Shown here: piece after piece, positions 1-11,861 of the stretch
How positions within the stretch are numbered: position 1 is the first letter of the stretch
How the letters are laid out: the number at the start of each line of letters is the position of its first letter
Source of the DNA: Pleurodeles waltl
Lineage: Eukaryota > Chordata > Amphibia > Caudata > Salamandridae
Assembly: GCF_031143425.1 (NCBI RefSeq)
Contig: NC_090444.1
Span: 1,532,444,782-1,532,508,781, forward strand
DNA length: 64,000 nucleotides
Reading direction: 5' to 3'
Translations under genes and position numbers: made by a program
Notes under the pieces: generated by a model
What the model was told of the DNA's origin: nothing
The model's database searches: none
The model's input: the letters and a program-made list of their open reading frames with translations, nothing else

Positions 1-3000
1 GGCCAAAATCTACAGGTAGGCACTTTGCAAAAAACACCTCTGTTTTCTGTAAAAAAATTTGATGTGTCCACGTTGTGTTTTGGGCATTTCCTATCGCAGG
101 CGCTAGGCCTACCCACACAAGTGAGGTATCATGTTTATCGGGAGACTTGGGGGAACGCTGGGTGGAAGGAAATTTGTGGCCCCTCTCAGATTCCAGAACT
201 TTCTGTCACCGAAATGTGAGGAAAACTTGTTTTTTAGCCAAATTTTGAGGTTTGCAAAGGATTCTGGGTAACAGAACTTGGTCAGAGCCCCACAAGTCGC
301 CCCATCTTGGATTCCCCTAGGTCTCTAGTTGTTTTAAAAAATGCACAGCTTTGGTAGGTTTCCCTAGGTGCCGGCTAAGCTAGAGGCCAAAGTCTAACAG
401 TAGGCACTTTGCAAAAAACACCTCTGTTTTCTGTCAAAAAATGTGATGTGTCCACATTGTGTTTTGGGGCATTTCCTGTCGCAGGCGCTAGGCCTGCCCA
501 CACAAATGAGGAATATTTTTTATCGGGAGACTTGGGGGAAAGCTGGGTGGAAGGAAATTTGTTGCTACTCTCAGATTCCAGAGCTTTCTGTCACCGAAAT
601 GTGAGGAAAATGTTTTTTTTAGCCAGATTTTGAGGTTTGCAAAGGATTCTGGGTAACAGAACCTGGTCAGAGCCCCACAAGTCACCCCATCTTGGATTCC
701 CCTAGGTCTCTAGTTTTCAAAACTGCACAGGTTCGGTAGGTTTCCCTAGGTGCCGGCTGAGCTAGAGGCCAAAATCTACAGGTAGGCACTTTTCAAAAAA
801 CACCTCTGTTTTCTGTCAAAAAATGTGATGTGTCCACATTGAGTTTTGGGGCATTTCCGGTCGCAGGCGCTAGGCCTACCCACACAAGTGAGGTATCATT
901 TTTATCGGGAGACTTGGGGGAACGCTGGATGGAAGGAAATTTGTGGCTCCTTTCAGATTCCAGAACTTTCTGTCACCGAAATGTGAGGAAAAGGTGTTTT
1001 TTAGCCAAATTTTGAGGTTTGCCAAGGATTCTGGGTAACAGAACTTGGTCAGAGCCCCACAAGTCACCCCATCTTGGATTCCCCTTGGTCTCTACTTTTT
1101 CAAAAATGCACAGGTTCGGTAGGTTTCCCTAGGTGCCGGCTGAGCGAGAGGCCAAAATCTAACAGTAGGCACTTTTCAAAAAACACCTCTGTTTTCTGTC
1201 AAAAAATGTGATGTGTCCACGTTGTGTTTTGGGGCATTTCCTGTCACAGGCACTAGGCCTACCCACACAAGTGAGGTATCATTTTTATCGGAAGACTTGG
1301 GAGAACGCTGGGTGGAAGGAAATTTGTGGCTCCTCTCAGATTCCAAAACTTTCTATCACCGAAATGTGAGGAAAACGTGTTTTGTTAGCCAAGTTTTGAG
1401 GGTTGCAAAGGATTCTGGGTAACAGAACCTGGTCAGAGCCCCACAAGTCACCCCATCTTGGATTCCCCTAGGTCTCTAGTTTTAAGAAATGCACAGGTTT
1501 GGTAGGTTTCCCTAGGTGCCGGCTGAGCTAGAGGCCAAAATCTACATGTAGGCACTTTGCAAAAAACACCTCTGTTTTCTGTAAAAAAAATGTGATGTGT
1601 CCACGTTGTGTTTTGAGCCATTTCCTGTTGCGGGCGCTATGCCTACCCACACAAGTGAGGTGCCATTTTTATTGGGAGACTTGGGGGAACACTGTGTGGA
1701 AGGAAATTTGTGGCTCCTCTCAGATTCCAGAACTTCCTGTCACCGAAATGTGCGGAAAACGTGTTTTTTAGCCAGATTCTGAGGTTTGCAAAGGATTCTG
1801 GGTAACAGAACTTGGTCAGAGCCCCACAAGTCACCACATCTTGGATTCCCCTAGGTCTCTAGTTTTCAAAAATGCACAGGTTCGGTAGGTTTCCCTAGGT
1901 GCCGGCTGAGCCAGAGGCCAAAATCTACAGGTAGGCACTTTGCAAAAAACACTTCTGTTTTCTGTAAAAATATGTGATGTGTCCACGTTGTGTTTTGTGG
2001 CATTTCCTATCGCAGGCGCTAGGCCTACCCACACAAGTGAGGTATCATTTTTATCGGGAGACTTGGGGGAACGCTGGGTGGAAGGAAATGTGTGACTCTC
2101 AGATTCCAGAACTTTCTGTCACCGAAATATGAGGAAAATGTGTGTTTTTTAGCCAAATTTTGAGGTTTGCAAAGGATTCTGGGTAACAGAACCTGGTCAG
2201 AGCCCCACAAGTCACCCCATCTTGAATTCCCCTAGGTCTCTAGTTTAAAAAAATGCACAGGTTTGGTAGGTGTCCCTAGGTGCTGGCTGAGGTAGAGGCC
2301 AAAATCGACAGGTAGGCACTTTGTAAAAAAACACCTCTGTTTTCTGTAAAAGAATGTGATGTGTCCACGTTGTGTTTTGAGCCATTTCCTGTCGCGGGCG
2401 CTATGCCTACCCACACAAGTGAGGTATAATTTTTATTGGGAGACTTGGGGTAACACTGGGTGGAAGGAAATTTTTGGCTCCTCTCAGATTCCAGAACTTT
2501 CTGTCACCACAATGTGCGGAAAATGTGTTTTTTAGCCAAATTTTGAGGTTTGCAAAGGATTCTGGGTAACAGAACCTGGTCAGAGCCCCACAAGTCACCC
2601 CATCTTGGATTCCCCTAGGTCTCTAGTTTTCAAAAATGCACAGGTTAGGTAGGTTTCCCTAGGTGCCGGCTGAGCTAGATGCCAAAATCTAACGGTAGGC
2701 ACTTTGCAAAAAACACCTCTGTTTTCTGTCAAAAATGTGATGTGTCCACATTGTGTTTTGGGGCATTTCCTGTCGCAGGCGCAAGTCCAACCCACACAAG
2801 TGAGGTATAATTTTTATCGGGAGACTTGGGGGAATGCTGGGTAGAAGGAAATTTGTGGCTCCTCTCAGATTCCAGAACTTTCTGTCACCGAAATGTGAGG
2901 AAAACGTGTTGTTTAGCCATATTTTGAGGTTTGCAAAGGATTCTGGGTAATAGAACTTGGTCAGAGCCCCACAAGTCACCCCATCTTGGATTCCCCTAGG

Positions 3001-3139
3001 TCTCTAGTTTTCAAAAATGCACAGGTTCGGTAGGTTTCCCTAGGTGCCGGCTGAGCTAGAGGCCAAAATCTAACGGTAGGCACTTTTGAAAAAACACCTC
3101 TGTTTTCTGTCAACAAATGTGATGTGCCCACGTTGTGTT
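1..3139 (+). repeat. Left-edge diverged segment (copy 1 of a long duplication)
   Basis: Units start at 1, 385, 767, 1150, 1533, 1916, 2297, 2680 and 3061. Unit 1 has the 'gggcatttcctatcg' form and 'ggcccctctc'; unit 2 has 'gcctgcccacacaaatgagg'; then B, C, A, a unit with 'tgtgtgactctcag', an A-like unit with 'ataatttttattggg', and a unit with 'ggcgcaagtccaaccc'. The same order with only scattered substitutions recurs at 51653-54790 (offset 51652, then 51650 after a 2-bp deletion in the second copy). No short HOR is evident: neighbouring units are much less alike than the distant copies, so this looks like an older part of the array. Confidence 0.85.
1150..1532 (+). repeat. Reference 383-bp unit (type C) with landmarks
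   Basis: This unit serves as a ruler for the array. Landmarks by unit position: anchor ggcc at 1; A runs near 36-41 and 52-57; 'ttttctgtc' at 43; 'atttcctgtc' at 87; the palindrome TAGGCCTA (StuI core) near 105-112; 'cccacacaagtgagg' from 113; T run at about 132; a second 'tttctgtca'-like element near 200 (here mutated to 'tttctatca'); 'gattctgggtaacagaacc' near 262-280; 'ccccacaagtc' near 290; two CCTAGG (AvrII) palindromes at 318-323 and 362-367, 44 bp apart; GCCGGC just after the second. In most units the blocks around 'acctctgttttc', 'cacacaagtgagg', 'ggtcagagccccacaagtc' and 'tttccctaggtg' are little changed. Confidence 0.93.
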
Positions 3140-3975
3140 TTGGGGCATTTCCTGTCGCAGGCTCTAGGCCTACCCACACAAGTGAGGTATAATTTTTATC
3201 GGGAGACTTGGGGGAACGCTGGGTGGAAGGAAATTGGTAGCTCCTTTCAGATTCCAGAACTTTCTGTCACCGAAATATGAGGAAAACGGGTTTTTTAGCC
3301 ATATTTTGAGGTTTGCAAAGGATTCTGGGTAACAGAACTTGGTCAGAGCCCCACAAGTCACCCCATCTTGGATTCCACTAGGTCTCTAGTTTTCAAAAAT
3401 GCGCAGGTTTGGTAGGTTTCCCTAGGTGCCGGCTGAGCTAGAGGCCAAAATCTAACGGTAGGCACTTTTAAAAAAACACCTCTGTTTTCTGTCAAAAAAT
3501 GTGATGTGTCCACGTTGTGTTTTGGGGCATTTCCTGTCGCAGGCGCTAGGCCTACCCACACAAGTGAAGTATAATTTTTATCGGGAGACTTGGGGGAACG
3601 CTGGGTGGAAGGAAATTTGTGGCTCCTCTCAGATTCCAGAACTTTCTGTCACCGAAATGTGAGGAAAACGTGTTTTTTTAGCCACATTTTGAGGTTTGCA
3701 AAAGATTCTGCGTAACAGAACCTATTCAGAGCCCCACAAGTCACCCTGTCTTGTATTCCTCTAGGTCTCTAGTTTTATAATAGGCACAGGTTTGGTAGGT
3801 TTCCCTAGGTGCTGGCTGAGCTAGAGGCCAAAATCTACAGGTAGGCACTTTGCAAAAAACACCTCTGTTTTCTGTAAAAAAATGTGATGTGTCCACGTTG
3901 TGTTTTGGGCATTTCCTATCGCAGGCGCTAGGCCTACCCACACAAGTGAGGTATCATTTTTATCGGGAGACTTGG
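3140..3975 (+). repeat. Single-copy-order interval between two duplicated segments
   Basis: This covers the remainder of the unit at 3061, the unit at 3443 and the first part of the unit at 3826. The unit at 3443 ends in K-like sequence ('gccacattttgagg', 'gcaaaagattctg', 'gtcttgtattc'). The unit at 3826 begins like unit 1 ('gggcatttcctatcg'). I saw no long near-identical copy of this exact order elsewhere in the window, unlike both flanks. Confidence 0.6.
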
Positions 3976-6900
3976 GGGAACGCTGGGTGGAAGGAAATTT
4001 GTGGCTCCTCTCAGATTCCAGAACTTTCTGTCACCGAAATGTGAGGAAAACGTGTTTTTTAGCCAAATTTTGAGGTTTGCAAAGGATTCTGGGTAACAGA
4101 ACTTGGTCAGAGCCCCACAAGTCACCCCATCTTGGATTCCTCTAGGTCTCTAGTTTTCCAAAATGCACAGGTTTGGTAGGTTTCCCTACGTGCAGGCTGA
4201 GCTAGAGTCCAAAATCTAACGGTAGGCACTTTGCAACAAACACCTCTGTTTTCTGTCAAAAAATGTGATGTGTCCACATTGTGTTTTGGGGCATTTCCTA
4301 TCGCAGGCGCTAGGCCTACCCACACAAGTGAGGTATCATTTTTATCGGGAGACTTGGGGGAACGCTGGGTGGAAGGAAATTTGTGGCTACTCTCAGATTC
4401 CAGAGCTTTCTGTCACCGAAATGTGAGGAAAATGTGTTTTTTTAGCCAAATTTTGAGGTTTGCAAAGGATTCTGTGTAACAGAACCTGGTCAGAGCCCCA
4501 CAAGTCACCCTATCTTGAATTCCCCTAGATCTCCAGTTTAAAAAAATGCGCAGGTTTGGTAGGTTTCCCTAGGTGCTGGCTGAGCTAGAGGGCAAAATCT
4601 ACAGGTAGGCACTTTGCAAAAAACACCTCTGTTTTCTTTAAAAAAATGTGATGTGTCCACGTTGTTTTTTGAGCCATTTCCTGTCGCGGGCGCTATGCCT
4701 ACCCACACAAGTGAGGTACCATTTTTATTGGGAGACTTGGGGGAACGCTGGGTGGAAGGAAATTTGTGGCTCCTCTCAGATTCCAGAACTTTCTGTCAAC
4801 AAAATGTGAGGAAAATGTGTTTTTTAGCCAAATTTTGAGGTTTGCAAAGGATTCTGTGTAACAGAACCTGGTCAGAGCCCCACAAGTCAACCCATCTTGG
4901 ATTCCCCTAGGTCTCTAGTTTTCAAAAATGCACAGGTTAGGTAGGTTTCCCTAGGTGCTGGCTGAGCAAGATGCCAAAATCTAACGGTAGGCACTTTTAA
5001 AAAAACACCTCTGTTTTCTGTCAAAAATGTGATGTGTCCACATTGTGTTTTGGGGCATTTCCTGTCGCAGGCGCTAGGCCTACCCACACAAGTGAGGTAT
5101 AATTTTTATTGGGAGACTTGGGGGAACGCTGGGTAGACGGAAATTTGTGGCTCCTCTCAGATTCCAGAACTTTCTGTCACCAAAATGTGAGGAAAACGTA
5201 TTTTTTAGCCAAATTTTGAGGTTTGCAAAGGATTCTGGGTAAAAGAACCTGGTCAGAGCCCCACAAGTCACCCCATCTTGGATTCCCCTAGGTCTCTAGT
5301 TTTAAAAAATGCACAGGTTAGGTATGTTTCCCTAGGTGCCGGCTGAGCTAGATGCCAAAATCTAATGGTAGGCACTTTGCAAAAAACACCTCTGTTTTCT
5401 GTCAAAAATGTGATGTGTCCACATTGTGTTTTGGGGCATTTCCTGTCGCAGGCGCTAGTCCTACCTACACAAGTGAGGTATAATTTTTATCAGGAGACTT
5501 GGGGGAACGCTGGGTGGAAGGAAATTTGTGCCTCCTCTCAGATTCCAGAACTTTCTGTCACCGAAATGTGAGGAAAACGTGTTTTTTAGCCAAATTTTGA
5601 CGTTTGCAAAGGATTCTGGGTAACAGAACTTGGTCAGAGCCCCACAAGTAACCCCATCTTGTATTCCCCTAGGTCTCTAGTTTTAAAAAATGCACAGGTT
5701 TGGCAGGTTTCCCTAGGTGCTGGCTGAGCTAGAGGCCAAAATCTACATGTAGGCACTTTGCAAAAAACACCTCTGTTTTCCGTAAAAAAATGTGATGTGT
5801 CCACGTTGTGTTTTGGGGCATTTCCTATCGCAGGCGCTAGGCCTACCCGCACAAGTGAGGTATCATTTTTATCGGGAGACATGGGGGAACGCTGGGTGGA
5901 AGGAAACTTGTGGCTCCTCTCAGATTCCAGAACTTTCTGTCACCGAAATGTGAGGAAAACGTGTTTTTTAGCCAAATTTTGAGGTTTGCAAAGGATTCTG
6001 GGTAACAGAACTTGGTCAGAGCCCCACAAGTCGCCCCATCTTGGATTCCCCTAGGTCTCTAGTTTCCAAAAATGCACAGGTTCGGCAGGTTTCCCTAGGT
6101 GCCGGCTGAGCTAGAGGCCAAAATCTAACAGTAGGCACTTTGCAAAAAATACCTCTGTTTTCTGACAAAAAATGTGATATGCCCACATTGTGTTTTGGGG
6201 CATTTCCTGTCGCAGGCGATAGGCCTACCCACACAAGTGAGGTATCATTTTTATCGGGAGACTTGGGGGAATGCTGGGTGGAACGAAATTTGTGGCTCCC
6301 CTCAGATTCCAGAACTTTCTGTCACCGAAATGTGAGGAAAAGGTGTTTTTTAGCCAAATTTTGAGGTTTGCAAAGGATTCTGGGTAACAGAACTTGGTCA
6401 GAGCCCCACAAGTCGCCCCATCTTGGATTCCCCTAGGTCTCTAGTTTTAAAAAATGCACAGGTTCGGTAGGTTTCCCTAGGTGCCGGCTGAGCTAGAGGC
6501 CAAAATCTAACGGTAGGCACTTTGCAAAAAACACCTCTGTTTTCTGTCTAAAAATGTGATGTGTCCACATTGAGTTTTGGGGCATTTTCTGTCGCAGGCG
6601 CTAGGCCTACCCACACAATTGAGGTATCATTTTTATCGGGAGACTTGGGGGAACGCTGGATGGAAGGAAATTTGTGGCTCCTTTCAGTTTCCAGAACTTT
6701 CTGTCCCCGAAATGTGAGGAAAAGGTGTTTTTTAGCCAAATTTTGAGGTTTGCCAAGGATTCTGGGTAACAGAACTTGGTCAGAGCCCCACAAGTCACCC
6801 CATCTTGGATTCCCCTAGGTCTCTACTTTTTCAAAAATGCACAGGTTCGGTAGGTTTCCCTTGGTGCCGGCTGAGCGAGAGGCCAAAATCTAATAGTAGG

Positions 6901-9900
6901 CACTTTTCAAAAAACACCTCTGTTTTCTGTAAAAAAATGTGATGTGTCCACGTTGTGTTTTGGGGCATTTCCTGTCACAGGCACTAGGCCTACCCACACA
7001 AGTGAGGTATCATTTTTATCGGAAGACTTGGGAGAATGCTGGGTGGAAGGAAATTTGTGGCTCCTCTCACATTTCAGAACTTTCTGTCACCGAAATGTGA
7101 GGAAAACGTGTTTTGTTAGCCAAATTTTTTGGGTTGCAAAGGATTCTGGGTAACAGAACCTGGTCAGAGCCCCACAAGTCACCCCATCTTGGATTCCCCT
7201 AGGTCTCTAGTTTTAAAAAATGCACAGGTTTGGTAGGTTTCCCTAGGTGCCGGCTGAGCTAGAGGCCAAAATCTACAGGTAGGCACTTTGCAAAAAACAC
7301 CTCTGTTTTCTGTAAAAAAAATGTGATGTGTCCACATTGAGTTTTGAGCTATTTCCTGTTGCGGGCGCTATGCCTACCCACACAAGTGAGGTACCATTTT
7401 TATTGGGAGACTTGGGGGAACACTGGGTGGAAGGAAATTTGTGGCTCCTCTCAGATTCCAGAACTTTCTGTCACCGAAATGTGAGGAAAACGTGTTTTTT
7501 TAGCCACATTTTGAGGTTTGCCAAGGATTCTGGGTAACAGAACTTGGTCAGAGCCCCACAAGTCACCCCATCTTGGATTCCCCTAGGTCTCTACTTTTTC
7601 AAAAATGCACAGGTTCGGTAGGTTTCCCTAGGTGCCGGCTGAGCGAGAGGCCAAAATCTAATAGTAGGCACTTTTCAAAAAACACCTCTGTTTTCTGTCA
7701 AAAAATGTGATGTGTCCACGTTGTGTTTTGGGGCATTTCCTGTCACAGGCACTAGGCCTACCCACACAAGTGAGGTATCATTTTTATCGGAAGACTTGGG
7801 AGAATGCTGGGTGGAAGGAAATTTGTAGCTCCTCTCACATTTCAGAACTTTCTGTCACCGAAATGTGAGGAAAACGTGTTTTGTTAGCCAAATTTTTTGG
7901 GTTGCAAAGGATTCTGGGTAACAGAACCTGGTCAGAGCCCCACAAGTCACCCCATCTTGGATTCCCCTAGGTCTCTAGTTTTAAAAAATGCACAGGTTTG
8001 GTAGGTTTCCCTAGGTGCCGGCTGAGCTAGAGGCCAAAATCTACAGGTAGGCACTTTGCAAAAAACACCTCTGTTTTCTGTAAAAAAAATGTGATGTGTC
8101 CACATTGAGTTTTGAGCTATTTCCTGTTGCGGGCGCTATGCCTACCCACACAAGTGAGGTACCATTTTTATTGGGAGACTTGGGGGAACACTGGGTGGAA
8201 GGAAATTTGTGGCTCCTCTCAGATTCCAGAACTTTCTGTCACCGAAATGTGAGGAAAACGTGTTTTTTTAGCCACATTTTGAGGTTTGCAAAAGATTCTG
8301 GGTAACAGAACCTGGTCAGATCCCCACAAGTCACCCCGTCTTGTATTCCCCTAGCTCTATAGTTTTAAAAAATGCACAGGTTTGTTAGGTTTCCCTAGGT
8401 GCTGGCTGAGCTAGAGGCCAAAATCCTCAGGTAGGCACTTTGCAAAAAACACCTCTGTTTTCTGTAAAAAAAATTGCTGTATCCACGTTGTGTTTTGGGG
8501 CATTTCCTATCGCAGGCGCTAGGCCTACCCACACAAGTGAGGTATCATTTTTATCAGAAGACTTGGGAGAACGCTGGGTGGAAGGAAATTTGTGGCTCCT
8601 CTCAGATTCCAGAACTTTCTGTCACCGAAATGTGAGGAAAACGTGTTTTGTTAGCCAAATTTTGAGGGTTGCAAAGGATTCTGGGTAACAGAACCTGGTC
8701 AGAGCCCCACAAGTCACCCCATCTTGGATTCCCCTAGGTCTCTAGTTTTAAAAAATGCATAGGTTCGGTAGGTTTCCCTAGGTGCCGGCTGAGCTAGAGG
8801 CCAAAATCTAACGGTAGGCACTTTGCAAAAAACACCTCTGTTTTCTGTCAAAAAATGTGATGTGTCCACATTGGGTTTTGGGGCATTTCCTGTCGCAGGC
8901 GCTAGGCCTACCCACAGAAGTGAGGTATCATTTTTATCGGGAAATTTGGGGGAACGCTGGATGGAATTAAATTTGTGGCTCCTCTCAGATTCCAGAACTT
9001 TCTGTCACCGAAATGTGAGGAAAACGTGTTTTGTTAGCCAAATTTTGAGGGTTGCAAAGGATTCTGGGTAACAGAACCTGGTCAGAGCCCACAAGTCACC
9101 CCATCTTGGATTCCCCTAGGTCTCTAGTTTAAAAAAATGCACAGGTTTGGTAGGTTTCCCTAGGTGCCGGCTGAGCAAGAGGCCAAAATCTACAGGTAGG
9201 CACTTTGCAAAAAACACCTCTGTTTTCTGTCAAAAAAATGTGATGTGTCCACGTTGTGTTTTGAGCCATTTCCTGTTGCGGGCGCTATGCCTACCCACAC
9301 AAGTGAGGTACCATTTTTATTGGGAGACTTGGGGGAACACTGGGTGGAAAGAAATTTGTGGCTCCTCTCAGATTGCAGAACTTTCTGTCACCGAAATATG
9401 AGGAAAACGTGTATTTTAGCCAAATTTTGTGGTTTGCAAAGGATTCTGGGTAACAGAAATTGGTCAGAGCCCCACAAGTCACCCCATCTTGGATTCCCCT
9501 AGGTCTCTAGTTTTCAAAAATGAACAGGTTCAGTATTTTTCCCTAGGTGCCGGCTGAGCTAGAGGCCAAAATCTACAGGTAGGCACTTTGCAAAAAACAC
9601 CTCTGTTTTCTGTCAAAAAATGTGATGTGTCCACATTGTGTTTTGGGGCATTTCCTGTCGCAGACGCTAGGCCTACCCATACAAGTGAGGTAACATTTTT
9701 ATCGGGAGACTTGGGGGAATGCTGGGTGGAACGAAATTTGTGGCTCCTTCCAGATTCCAGAACTTTCTGTCACCGAAATGTGAGGAAAATGTGTTTTTTT
9801 AGCCAAATTTTGAGGTTTGCAAAGGATTCTGGGTAACAGAACTTGGTCAGAGCCCCACAAGTCGCCCCATCTTGGATTCCCCTAGGTCTCTAGTTTTCAA

Positions 9901-10536
9901 AAATGCACAGGTTCGGCAGGTTTCCCTAGGTGCCGGCTGAGCTAGAGGCCAAAATCTAACAGTAGGCACTTTGCAAAAAATACCTCTGTTTTCTGACAAA
10001 AAATGTGATGTGTCCATGTTGTGTTTTGGGGCATTTCCTGTCGCAGGCGATAGGCCTACCCACACAAGTGAGGTATCATTTTTATCGGGAGACTTGGGGG
10101 AATGCTGGGTGGAACGAAATTTGTGGCTCCTCTCAGATTCCAGAACTTTCTGTCACCGAAATGTGAGGAAAATGTGTTTTTTTAGCCAAATTTTGAGGTT
10201 TGCAAAGGATTCTGGGTAACAGAACTTGGTCAGAGCCCCACAAGTCGCCCCATCTTGGATTCCCCTAGGTCTCTAGTTTTCAAAAATGCACAGGTTCGGT
10301 AGGTTTCCCTAGGTGCCGGCTGAGCTAGAGGCCAATATCTAACGGTAGGCACTTTGCAAAAAACACCTCTGTTTTCTGTCAAAAAATGTGATGTGTCCAC
10401 ATTGAGTTTTGGGGCATTTTCTGTCGCAGGCGCTAGGCCTACCCACACAAGTGAGGAATCATTTTTATCGGGAGACTTGGGGGAACGCTGGATGGAAGGA
10501 AATTTGTGGCTCCTTTCAGATTCCAGAACTTTCTGT
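3976..10536 (+). repeat. 6.56-kb segment, copy 1 (duplicated at +14,550)
   Basis: Unit starts: 4207, 4590, 4972, 5353, 5734, 6116 (E), 6498 (B), 6881 (C), 7264 (A), 7649 (C), 8032 (A), 8416 (D), 8799 (F), 9181 (A), 9564 (E-like), 9947 (E), 10330 (B). Unit order and private variants (gagtcc anchor, ctacgtgcaggct, tctccag, cgcacaagtg, gagctattt) reappear at 18526-25086. I noticed roughly fifteen single-base differences, for example 4475 T versus G and 6862 T versus A, and one indel: a C missing near 9090 here, which moves the offset from 14550 to 14551. Identity is therefore well above 99 percent by eye. Both edges fall at equivalent positions within the unit. Confidence 0.88.
6881..8415 (+). 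repeat. C-A two-unit HOR, two copies (~768 bp)
   Basis: Units at 6881 (C) and 7264 (A) are followed by 7649 (C) and 8032 (A). Both A units share 'gagctattt', both C units share 'cacatttcag' and 'taatagtagg'. The two A units differ at their 3' ends. The first ends like a B unit ('gccaaggattct', 'tactttttc', 'gagcgagagg'); the second ends like K ('agatcccc', 'cccgtcttgt', 'agctctatag'). The dimer probably arose by exchange inside the A unit. The block is carried along in the larger duplication to 21431-22965. Confidence 0.8.
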
Positions 10537-11861
10537 CACCGAAATGTGAGGAAAAGGTTTTTTTTAGCCAAATTTTGAGGTTTGCCAAGGATTCTGGGTA
10601 ACAGAACTTGGTCAGAGCCCCACAAGTCACCCCATCTTGGATTCCCCTAGGTCTCTACTTTTTCAAAAATGCACAGGTTCGGTAGGTTTCCCTAGGTGCC
10701 GGCTGAGCGAGAGGCCAAAATCTAACAGTAGGCACTTTTCAAAAAACACCTCTGTTTTCTGTCAAAAAATGTGATGTGTCCACGTTGTGTTTTGGGGCAT
10801 TTCCTGTCACAGGCACTAGGCCTACCCACACAAGTGAGGTATCATTTTTATCGGAAGACTTGGGAGAATGCTGGGTGGAAGGAAATTTGTGGCTCCTCTC
10901 ACATTCCAGAACTTTCTGTCACCGAAATGTGAGGAAAACGTGTTTTGTTAGCCAAATTTTTTGGGTTGCAAAGGATTCTGGGTAACAGAACCTGGTCAGA
11001 GCCCCACAAGTCACCCCATCTTGGATTCCCCTAGGCCTCTAGTTTTAAAAAATGCACAGGTTTGGTAGGTTTCCCTAGGTGCCGGCTGAGCTAGAGGCCA
11101 AAATCTACAGGTAGGCACTTTGCAAAAACCACCTCTGTTTTCTGTAAAAAAAATGTGATGTGTCCACATTGAGTTTTGAGCCATTTCCTGTTGCGGGCGC
11201 TATGCCTACCCACACAAGTGAGGAACCATTTTTATTGGGAGACTTGGGGGAACACTGGGTGGAAGGAAATTTGTGGCTCCTCTCAGATTCCAGAACTTTC
11301 TGTCACCGAAATGTGAGGAAAACTTGTTTTTTAGACAAATTTTGAGGTTTGCAAAGGATTCTGGGTAACAGAACTTGGTCAGAGCCCCACAAGTCGGCAC
11401 ATCTTGGATTCCCCTAGGTCTCTAGTTTTCAAAAATGCACAGGTTCGGTAGGTTTCCCTAGGTGCCGGCTGAGCTAGAGGCCAAAATCTAACGGTAGGCA
11501 CTTTGCAAAAAACACCTCTGTTTTCTGTCAAAAAATGTGATGTGTCCACATTGTGTTTTGGGGCATTTCCTGTCGCAGGCGCTAGAACTACCCACACAAG
11601 TGAGGTATAATTTTTATCGGAAGGCTTGGGGGAACGCTGGGTAGAAGGAAATTTGTGGCTCCTCTTAGATTCCAGAACTTTCTGTCACCGAAATGTGAGG
11701 AAAACTTGTTTTTTTAGCCAAATTTTGAGGTTTGCAAAGGATTCTGGGTAACAGAACTTGGTCAGAGCCCCACAAGTCGCCCCATCTTGGATTCCCCTAG
11801 GTCTCTAGTTTTCAAAAATGCACAGGTTCGGTAGGTTTCCCTAGGTGCCGGCTGAGCTAGA
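10330..11861 (+). repeat. B-C-A'-J four-unit block
   Basis: Units start at 10330 (B), 10713 (C), 11096 (A', 'aggaacc') and 11479 (J, 'gaaggcttgggg', 'cttagattcc'). The next unit, at 11862, is again B followed by C, so this block is one 1532-bp turn of a B-C-A'-J repeat. The same block is amplified at 55859-59687. The 5' part of the first B belongs to the 6.56-kb duplicated segment. Confidence 0.78.

Noticed and set aside
25..219. Recurrent forward open frames beginning MQKTPLF or MSTLCFG (61-82 codons), seen in most units
   Set aside because: They start at TTG (MQKTPLF) or GTG (MSTLC), not ATG, repeat once per unit with the satellite, end at stops fixed in the unit, and show frame-breaking changes between units. 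The 383-bp period prevents longer reading. They are repeat shadows.
3934..4125. Recurrent reverse open frames MTCGALTKF and MWVGLAPATG (63-72 codons)
   Set aside because: Both start at GTG on the complement of constant repeat blocks, overlap the forward frames, and have no coding signature. Similar peptides in databases would most likely be conceptual translations of the same satellite.
4560..4600. RNA polymerase III A/B boxes (tRNA- or SINE-derived unit)
   Set aside because: 'tggctgagctag' resembles an A box and 'ggttcggtagg' a B box, but each has mismatches and the B-like element lies upstream of the A-like one, the wrong order for a promoter.
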